Part shown: one piece after another, positions 6,537 through 10,509 of the stretch
How the letters are laid out: each line of letters opens with the position of its first letter
How positions within the stretch are numbered: position 1 is the first letter of the stretch
Made by a program: the position numbers and the translations under genes
Assembly: GCA_009776695.1 (NCBI GenBank)
Contig: WRNI01000007.1
Location: 1 to 10,509 of the forward strand
DNA length: 10,509 bases
Direction of reading: 5' to 3'
DNA from: Methanomassiliicoccaceae archaeon
GTDB taxonomy: Archaea > Thermoplasmatota > Thermoplasmata > Methanomassiliicoccales > Methanomethylophilaceae
Notes under the pieces: model-generated
Told to the model about the DNA's origin: nothing
Seen by the model: the letters and a program-made list of their open reading frames with translations, nothing else
Database searches by the model: none

Positions 6537-6772
6537 TTCTGTCCCGTAACGGCGTTCAGCCTTTCCAGTATCGGAAGGGCGCCGCATACGACCTCGCCGT
6601 CGATAACAAGCACAGGGAACGTTTTCTCCACGATCTCGTAATAGGCCGCCTCCGCCAGACCGTCAACGGTGTCCGCGTTTATCACCTGTATCTTAAGTCC
6701 TTTGGGCATTCTTTCCTTTACGTGTTCACACTTTCCGCAGTTGTCCTTCGTGAACAATTTTAATTCTTCCAT
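6533..6772 (-). CDS. Small glutaredoxin/thioredoxin-like protein (CGKC active site)
   Basis: A 79-residue thioredoxin-fold protein. The first strand (ELKLFTKD) leads to the redox motif C12-G-K-C15, then a helix (EHVKERMP); TFPVLVIDGE supplies the cis-proline P53 next to the active site. A third cysteine, C63, lies in EVVCG. The size fits glutaredoxin-like or NrdH-like electron carriers, which reduce disulfides in the cytoplasm or pass electrons to reductases. The frame extends to 6904, but ATG 6772 is preferred: a TATA box (6796-6804) is about 28 bp upstream, giving a leaderless message, and the fold starts there. Its TGA overlaps the ATG of kae1. The partner protein is unknown. Confidence 0.85.
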   Translation of the reverse strand: MEELKLFTKDNCGKCEHVKERMPKGLKIQVINADTVDGLAEAAYYEIVEKTFPVLVIDGEVVCGALPILERLNAVTGQK

Positions 6773-6795
6773 GAACGTACAAGCCGCTCGCCCGT

Positions 6796-6825
6796 TTAAT
6801 ACGTTTCTGTCACCGTCTCGGTGAC
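6796..6825 (-). promoter_or_regulatory. Promoter of glutaredoxin-kae1 operon with upstream inverted repeat
   Basis: On the minus strand, GTATTAAAC (6796-6804) is a TATA-like box about 28 bp before ATG 6772. Just upstream lies a perfect inverted repeat, GTCACCG (6809-6815), TCT, CGGTGAC (6819-6825). A 17-bp dyad directly behind a core promoter is a typical place for an archaeal activator or for BRE-overlapping regulation. The dyad is certain; the operator role is inferred. Confidence 0.45.
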
Positions 6826-6893
6826 CGTGGCCTGACATCGGTATGACCGCCTGCTTTCCTATCCGTTCCCGTGCCTGCCGGAAGATAAAAAGG

Positions 6894-6900
6894 TATAATA
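6894..6900 (+). promoter_or_regulatory. TATA box of tRNA-Val
   Basis: TATAATA (6894-6900), preceded by an A-run, centres 29 bp before the first base of the mature tRNA, predicting a start a few bases upstream of it with a short 5' leader for RNase P removal. Confidence 0.55.
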
Positions 6901-6925
6901 ACATGAAACTTATCTCACGCCTACC

Positions 6926-7001
6926 GGGCTCGTGGTCTAGGGGTTATGACGTCTCCTTGACATGGAGGAGGTCGCCGGTTCAAATCCGGCCGGGCCCACC
7001 A
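6926..7001 (+). tRNA. tRNA-Val (GAC), CCA encoded
   Basis: A full cloverleaf can be drawn. The acceptor GGGCTCG (6926-6932) pairs with CGGGCCC (6991-6997), one G-U pair. The D-arm contains GTCTAGGGGTTATGAC. The anticodon stem TCTCC/GGAGG encloses the loop TTGACAT with anticodon GAC (6959-6961), reading valine GTC and GTT codons. The T-arm GCCGG-TTCAAAT-CCGGC is canonical. Discriminator A (6998) is followed by genomically encoded CCA. No intron is present. The 3' side is followed within 25 nt by an AT-rich gene fragment, as often seen where elements have integrated into tRNA genes. Confidence 0.95.
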
Positions 7002-7026
7002 CACCGCACAATCCGAACGGTCAGAT

Positions 7027-7233
7027 ATGTTATCGGATCGGTATGTTCTTTGCCAACTTGCTACACAGGCTGTGTTATATGTCAAAGAACGGGGCAAAAT
7101 AACTAACAGAGAATATCAAACGATAAATGATACTACCAATAAAACGGCATTGCGAGACCTAGACGGACTGGTTTCAATGAATATACTCAAAAGGTCCGGA
7201 GAAGGGAAGGGCACACACTATATAATCAGCTAA
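7027..7233 (+). CDS. Orphan winged-helix domain, likely C-terminal remnant of a RecG-like/Fic-type protein
   Basis: A 68-residue frame whose pattern VKERGKITNREYQTINDT, then TALRDLDGLV, then GEGKGTHYIIS matches, from memory, the winged helix-turn-helix that closes many AlbA_2/RecG-like ATP-binding proteins and some Fic proteins. In those, several hundred residues precede this domain. Here the frame starts 25 nt after tRNA-Val, has no Shine-Dalgarno site and no upstream catalytic part, so it is probably the surviving 3' end of a decayed gene. By hand count 83 of 207 bases are G or C (40%), lower than the roughly 50% or more of the housekeeping genes around it, which suggests transfer. It might instead be a small intact regulator. 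Confidence 0.5.
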   Translation: MLSDRYVLCQLATQAVLYVKERGKITNREYQTINDTTNKTALRDLDGLVSMNILKRSGEGKGTHYIIS

Positions 7234-7378
7234 ATTACGAAAATGCCCCGTATGTCCTGAAAATGTCTCGAATACTTCTCACGGTTACGCAGTTCTCCCA
7301 GATCTTCATAGATTCCTGCCGTCCGCCAATCGTCCAAATGATGCGCGCGCCGTTAACCTGGCTCTTTAGGAATGATAC

Positions 7379-7386
7379 AATATATA
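7379..7386 (+). promoter_or_regulatory. TATA box for candidate RNA
   Basis: AATATATA (7379-7386) is a strong plus-strand TATA box. A start about 25 bp downstream falls at 7408-7410, which is where the base-paired region begins. Confidence 0.4.
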
Positions 7387-7407
7387 CGAGTTATACATAT
7401 GGCACAA

Positions 7408-7556
7408 AGGCCGGTAACACGGGAAGTCCGGATCTGCCGCGACTTCCAAGCATCGGCAGATCCGGGACCGTGTCGGAGATCGTGCGCATACGGAACCAAT
7501 ACCGGCGCATACGGATAAGGTTCACCGTTACCATAGGTAACATCATTTTATTCGTG
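7408..7556 (+). ncRNA. Candidate structured non-coding RNA of unknown class
   Basis: From the TATA-predicted start three hairpins follow in order. Hairpin 1 (7411-7476): CCGGATCTGCCG (7428-7439) pairs perfectly with CGGCAGATCCGG (7454-7465), flanked by ACACG/CGTGT (7417-7421/7469-7473) and CCG/CGG. Hairpin 2 (7490-7528): ACG + GAACC pairs with GGTTC + CGT with a 2-nt bulge. Hairpin 3 (7527-7541): GTTACC-ATA-GGTAAC, followed by a T-rich tail. Alternative pairings exist: GGAAGTC (7422-7428) with GACTTCC (7441-7447), and GGTAAC at 7413-7418 with GTTACC at 7527-7532. It does not match tRNA, 5S, SRP, RNase P, C/D or H/ACA RNA by motifs. Expression and strand are unproven. Confidence 0.4.
7527..7556 (+). 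terminator. Hairpin and T-rich tail, possible terminator of the candidate RNA
   Basis: GTTACC (7527-7532) and GGTAAC (7536-7541) form a 6-bp stem with a 3-nt loop, followed by ATCATTTTATTCG. The T-run is short, so termination may be partial. Confidence 0.35.
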
Positions 7557-7720
7557 TTGACTTACCTTAAACAACGGTCGTCCGGCCCGCGTTAAAGACT
7601 CGGTCCGGGGCCGTCACTCTTCTCCTTGTATTCCATCAGCGCGCAGATATTTAAAACTAATCAGGCTGTCTTCGCAACCCGATCTGACAACGCTTCCGGT
7701 GAGATCTGGTGTTCGGCGGC

Positions 7721-8848
7721 TCACATGATGACGATGTTCTCGCTCCTTATCACGTTATCATAATTCTTGTGGCCGAGCACTTCCGACATCCTGTCGCTCC
7801 GCATCCCTTTTATTTTTGATATGTCGTCGCTGTTGTAGTCGGGTATCCCCTTCGCTATTATCTTATCGTCGTACGTAATGTTGACAACGTCACCGCGGTC
7901 GAACCTTCCCGTCACTTCCTTTATTCCGACGGCGAGAAGGCTCATGTGCTTCGAAAGTGCGTTCTTTGCCCCTTCGTCCACCTCTATCGACCCTGACGCG
8001 TGAGCGTGCCGTATCCAGCTGCTCTTCTTCCTTTCCTTCTTGTCGGCGGTGAATATCGTTCCTATTTCTTCACCGGAGACCACTCTTTCTATCACGTTAT
8101 CGACGCTGCTGCTCGCGATGATCATGCTGCATCCCGATTCCTGACATATCTCCGCGGCGCGTATCTTCGTTCTCATGCCGCCGGTGCCGACGCGTGACGT
8201 CGGATCTCCGGCGGATGCTATTATCGCATCCGTTATTTCGTTGACTGTTGGTATCAGCACCGCGTCGCTGAAAAGTTTTGGGTCCTTATCATAAAGGCCG
8301 TCAACGTCCGATAATATTATCAGAAGGTCGGCGTCCATCTTGATGGACACCATCGCCGATAACGTGTCGTTATCGCCGAACATTGCGTCTATCTCTTTTA
8401 CGCATACAGCATCGTTCTCGTTGAATATCGGCACCGCTTTGTATTCCAGTAACGTTTGCACCGCGTTCCTTAAATTCAGATATTTCTCGCGGTCCGAATA
8501 GAAATCATACGTCAGCAGTATCTGAGCGATCGATATCTTCTGTTTCTGGAAGCTGTCGTTCCATTTCTGCATCAGAACGCTCTGTCCTATTGAAGCGGCG
8601 GCCTGCCTTATCGGTATCTCGCGCGAACGCGGACGCGCGTCCATTGTCGATAATCCGATGCCTATGGCGCCCGACGTGACGATGAGAACTTCCATTCCCT
8701 TATCTTTCAGACGCTTCACCTGCTCGGCCACGGAGTCCATGAACTCCGTCGATGCGCCGGAACCTCCTTTCGTTATTGATGACGTTCCCACTTTTATCAC
8801 GATGCGGTGCGTCCCTTTGAGATATTCGTTCCTGTTCATCCGGATCAC
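7721..8848 (-). CDS. proB: Glutamate 5-kinase with C-terminal PUA domain
   Basis: A 375-residue enzyme that phosphorylates glutamate to gamma-glutamyl phosphate, the first step of proline synthesis. The amino-acid kinase domain (about 12-265) shows VIKVGTS (17-23), VTSGAIG (57-63), FNENDAV (142-148), GDNDTLSA (158-165), SDVDGLY (180-186) and GTGGMRTK (221-228). A PUA domain fills about 285-365, as in the full-length bacterial enzyme (367 residues in E. coli), so feedback control by proline is possible but cannot be read from sequence. The GTG start at 8848 overlaps the proA stop (GTGA). ATG 8839 is an alternative: GTGATCC just before it matches part of the archaeal anti-Shine-Dalgarno complement. 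Co-transcribed with proA; the order is proA then proB. Confidence 0.93.
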   Translation of the reverse strand: MIRMNRNEYLKGTHRIVIKVGTSSITKGGSGASTEFMDSVAEQVKRLKDKGMEVLIVTSGAIGIGLSTMDARPRSREIPIRQAAASIGQSVLMQKWNDSFQKQKISIAQILLTYDFYSDREKYLNLRNAVQTLLEYKAVPIFNENDAVCVKEIDAMFGDNDTLSAMVSIKMDADLLIILSDVDGLYDKDPKLFSDAVLIPTVNEITDAIIASAGDPTSRVGTGGMRTKIRAAEICQESGCSMIIASSSVDNVIERVVSGEEIGTIFTADKKERKKSSWIRHAHASGSIEVDEGAKNALSKHMSLLAVGIKEVTGRFDRGDVVNITYDDKIIAKGIPDYNSDDISKIKGMRSDRMSEVLGHKNYDNVIRSENIVIM

Positions 8849-10191
8849 AACTCAAATTTATCGTTCAGTGCGCGGTGTTTGAACTTTTTTGCATTCTTTC
8901 CCGCATAGTCTTTCACCACGTGACCGTTACCGACGAGCACGTATTTGTATATCGTCAGCCCCTCCATTCCCACGGGACCGCGTGAATGGATCTTGTTCGT
9001 GCTTATGCCCACTTCCGCCCCTTTTCCGTATCTGTAACCGTCCGAGAACCTCGTCGAAGCGTTCACGAGAACGCTTGACGAGTCCACAAGATCAACGAAC
9101 TTAAGCGCAGTGCCCTTGTTTTCAGTTACAATGGAATCGGTGTGTTTCGAGCTGTGCTTATTTATGAACTCTATCGCCTCGTCCGCCGAATCGACCACTT
9201 TTACTGAGATTATGAGATCGTTGTACTCCTCGTCCCAGTCCGACGCCTTCGCCTCTTTTATCTTTCCTTTCCCGATCATCCTTACCGTCTCTTCGTCCCC
9301 GCGTACCTCGACGCCGTTGATGACGAACGCGTTCACTATCTTCGGAAGGAACGATGATGCTATCCTCTTATTCACAAGAAGCGTCTCCGCGGCGTTGCAC
9401 ACCGCCGGGTACTGTATCTTTGAGTCCAACGCAACATTGAGCGCCTTATCCTCGTCCGCGTGTTCGTCAACGTAAACATGACATATCCCGGCGGAATGGC
9501 CGAGCACCGGTATTTTCGTGTTGTCCTGAATGTACTTCACGAATTCGTTGGAACCTCTCGGTATCAGAAGATCGACGTATCCGTCCATTTTCAGAATTGA
9601 CGATACGTCCTCTCTCGTCTCCATTATCGAGAACACCCCTTTCGGTATACCGGCGGCGTACGCCGCCTCCGACAGGATATCAAAGAGAACACGGTTGGTG
9701 TTCACCGCTTCTTTGCCTCCTTTGAATATCACGGCGTTGCCGCTCTTGAGACATAATGACATTATCTGCGGGACGACGTCCGGTCTTGATTCGAATATCA
9801 CGCCTATCAGACCGATCGGGCATCTTATCTGATACAACGTTAAATTATCATCAAGCTCAACGGCCGACATCGTCTCGCCCACCGGATCGCTTAATTTTAT
9901 GACATCTTTGATACCGTCGATCATTCCGTTTATCTTCTCGTCGTTCACCTTAAGGCGTTTGACCATCGCATCTGTAAGTTCGTTTTTCTTTCTCATCGCG
10001 TCCGCGGATATCATATCCTTTGCGTTGGCATCGTTTATCTTATTCCTGAAAGTATCGAGCGCTTTGATCATCGCGCCGAGCGCATTGTTCTTCGTCTCCG
10101 TGTCAATTGCGGAAAGCGCTATGGCGGAAGCTTTAGCATCTATAACGTCAGCTTTGATGTCTTTCATTGATATTGCCTGCTGATGCAACAT
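8845..10191 (-). CDS. proA: Gamma-glutamyl phosphate reductase
   Basis: A 448-residue aldehyde-dehydrogenase-fold enzyme that reduces gamma-glutamyl phosphate with NADPH to glutamate semialdehyde, the second proline step. Family motifs: GVIFESRPDV (130-139), GNAVIFKGGKEA (151-162), GHSAGICHVYVD (231-242), the catalytic C265 in YPAVCNAAETLL, and the late GPVGMEGLTIYKY. Length is slightly above bacterial ProA (about 417). ATG 10191 is chosen because the shared TATA box (10220-10227) predicts a start near 10197, giving an almost leaderless message; ATG 10167 (MKDIKADV) would give a length closer to the family. It overlaps proB, and its need for NADPH links loosely to the NADP enzyme in this window. 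No proC is seen here. Confidence 0.94.
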   Translation of the reverse strand: MLHQQAISMKDIKADVIDAKASAIALSAIDTETKNNALGAMIKALDTFRNKINDANAKDMISADAMRKKNELTDAMVKRLKVNDEKINGMIDGIKDVIKLSDPVGETMSAVELDDNLTLYQIRCPIGLIGVIFESRPDVVPQIMSLCLKSGNAVIFKGGKEAVNTNRVLFDILSEAAYAAGIPKGVFSIMETREDVSSILKMDGYVDLLIPRGSNEFVKYIQDNTKIPVLGHSAGICHVYVDEHADEDKALNVALDSKIQYPAVCNAAETLLVNKRIASSFLPKIVNAFVINGVEVRGDEETVRMIGKGKIKEAKASDWDEEYNDLIISVKVVDSADEAIEFINKHSSKHTDSIVTENKGTALKFVDLVDSSSVLVNASTRFSDGYRYGKGAEVGISTNKIHSRGPVGMEGLTIYKYVLVGNGHVVKDYAGKNAKKFKHRALNDKFEL

Positions 10192-10264
10192 CTTCCATAT
10201 TATTAATGGTACCCCTGATTATAAATAAACACTTATCATACACGATAACGTGGCAAACTGCAAG
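10192..10264. promoter_or_regulatory. Divergent promoter region, proA and winged-helix gene
   Basis: One A/T-rich core, ATTATAAATAAAC (10218-10230), reads as TATAAATA toward the right and as TATTTATA toward the left. Spacing fits both ways: about 26 bp to a GTG at 10250 and about 32 bp to ATG 10191. I find only this one convincing TATA box for two opposite genes, so they may compete or be controlled together. Confidence 0.5.
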
Positions 10265-10509
10265 ATGGAAATAGTCTGTCTGGACCCGCAGACGTATATC
10301 TCGGTGCATGATCATGAGATGCGCCAGCGTATACTTACGGCGCTCTTTAAAATGACGAAAGCTTACGGTCCTGTATCGAAACAGGACCTCGCCGACCGCC
10401 TCGGAATAAAATATCAGCAATTGTCGTATCAGATGAGCGACCACCTCTCATCATTCTGGAAGGTGGCGAAAGAGGAGAAGGTGCGCGGGGCGCGTATGGA
10501 ATTCATCGT
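10265..10509 (+). CDS. Winged-helix DNA-binding protein, partial (runs off window)
   Basis: An open plus-strand frame continues to the window edge without a stop: 81 codons from ATG 10265. The order is a leading strand (MEIVCLDPQTYISVHD), a helix (MRQRILTALFKMTKAYG), then a helix-turn-helix PVSKQDLADRLGIKYQQLSYQMS, then a segment with SSFWKVAKEEKVRGARMEFI that could be the wing. This fits an ArsR/MarR-like winged helix, a typical archaeal regulator, although the ligand or role cannot be told from this half. GTG 10250, in frame and 26 bp after the shared TATA box, is an alternative leaderless start. Being divergent from proA, it is a candidate regulator of proline genes or of itself. Confidence 0.65.
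   Translation, partial: MEIVCLDPQTYISVHDHEMRQRILTALFKMTKAYGPVSKQDLADRLGIKYQQLSYQMSDHLSSFWKVAKEEKVRGARMEFI

Larger units (their letters stand above)
7234..7720. other. Gene-poor 487-bp intergenic region
   Basis: This gap lies between the winged-helix fragment and the proB stop. A 110-residue plus-strand frame (7263-7595) shows no recognisable domain and runs through strong RNA-like hairpins, so I do not call it. The centre holds a candidate structured RNA (7408-7556). Further right, CGGCCC (7583-7588) can pair with GGGCCG (7608-7613), and ATATTTAAAA (about 7648-7657) could be a TATA box in either direction with no clear gene downstream. No second copy of the tRNA-Val 3' end was found here. 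Confidence 0.5.

Noticed and set aside
6537..6587. Extended Kae1 start (17 extra residues)
   Set aside because: The extension lies inside the glutaredoxin-like gene and is unlike Kae1; MITLGIEGT is the conserved beginning.
6773..6904. Extended start of the glutaredoxin-like protein (44 extra residues)
   Set aside because: Covers the promoter and inverted repeat, and the added sequence has no thioredoxin-fold character.
7422..7464. H-type pseudoknot in the candidate RNA
   Set aside because: The two stems would have no connecting loop nucleotides across an 11-bp helix, which is not sterically feasible; alternative folds are more likely.
7263..7595. Plus-strand 110-residue frame in the gap before proB
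   Set aside because: No recognisable domain, no ribosome-binding site, and it runs through perfect RNA-like hairpins.
7234..7720. Second copy of the tRNA-Val 3' end (attachment-site repeat)
   Set aside because: Looked for the T-arm/acceptor sequence downstream and found none within the window; the element boundary, if any, lies elsewhere or is lost.
10148..10444. Minus-strand 98-residue frame at the right end
   Set aside because: Shadow of the plus-strand winged-helix gene and of the proA promoter; no family features.
1..10509. CRISPR array or insertion sequence
   Set aside because: No evenly spaced repeats and no transposase-like protein or terminal inverted repeats were seen.

Overview
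The window looks like chromosomal DNA from a euryarchaeon, most probably of the Thermoplasmatota lineage and possibly Methanomassiliicoccales. The gene set is clearly archaeal: fibrillarin, archaeal-type S15, a RecJ-like DHH protein, Kae1 and a JAMM/MPN+ protein. TATA boxes lie about 25-28 bp upstream of several start codons, implying leaderless transcripts, while internal genes carry Shine-Dalgarno-like sites. None of the 12 complete genes ends in TAG (8 TGA, 4 TAA), which would fit a TAG-sparing, pyrrolysine-using methanogen; twelve genes are too few to prove this. The assignment is inference, since no 16S rRNA or methanogenesis gene is present.

Layout, left to right. Positions 1-360 hold a strong hairpin at the edge and a small unrecognised minus-strand gene with its own promoter. 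Positions 361-621 have no convincing gene but contain stem-loops and an alternating purine-pyrimidine tract. Positions 622-2603 (minus) are a two-gene operon: a fused NADP phosphatase/NAD kinase followed by a JAMM-family metalloprotease-like protein. A 71-bp divergent promoter separates it from a plus-strand run (2675-5569): fibrillarin, an overlapping Nudix hydrolase, then (from its own promoter) ribosomal protein S15 and a RecJ-like phosphoesterase. That run meets, tail to tail with a 14-nt overlap, a minus-strand pair: a small glutaredoxin-like protein and Kae1, the catalytic subunit of KEOPS.

A tRNA-Val(GAC) gene with encoded CCA follows at 6926-7001. Just 3' of it lies an AT-richer fragment resembling the C-terminal winged helix of RecG-like/Fic-type proteins, probably a relic of an element that integrated at the tRNA. 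The next 490 bp (7234-7720) has no credible protein gene, but 7408-7556 looks like a small structured RNA: TATA box, 12-bp perfect stem, second bulged stem, and a short terminal hairpin before a T-rich stretch. This is the least explained part of the window.

The right end is a proA-proB operon (minus) for the first two steps of proline synthesis from glutamate. Its promoter region is shared with a divergent, truncated winged-helix protein at the right edge. Overall the window is mostly housekeeping (rRNA/tRNA modification, translation, DNA metabolism, NADP balance, proline) with one accessory pocket beside the tRNA.
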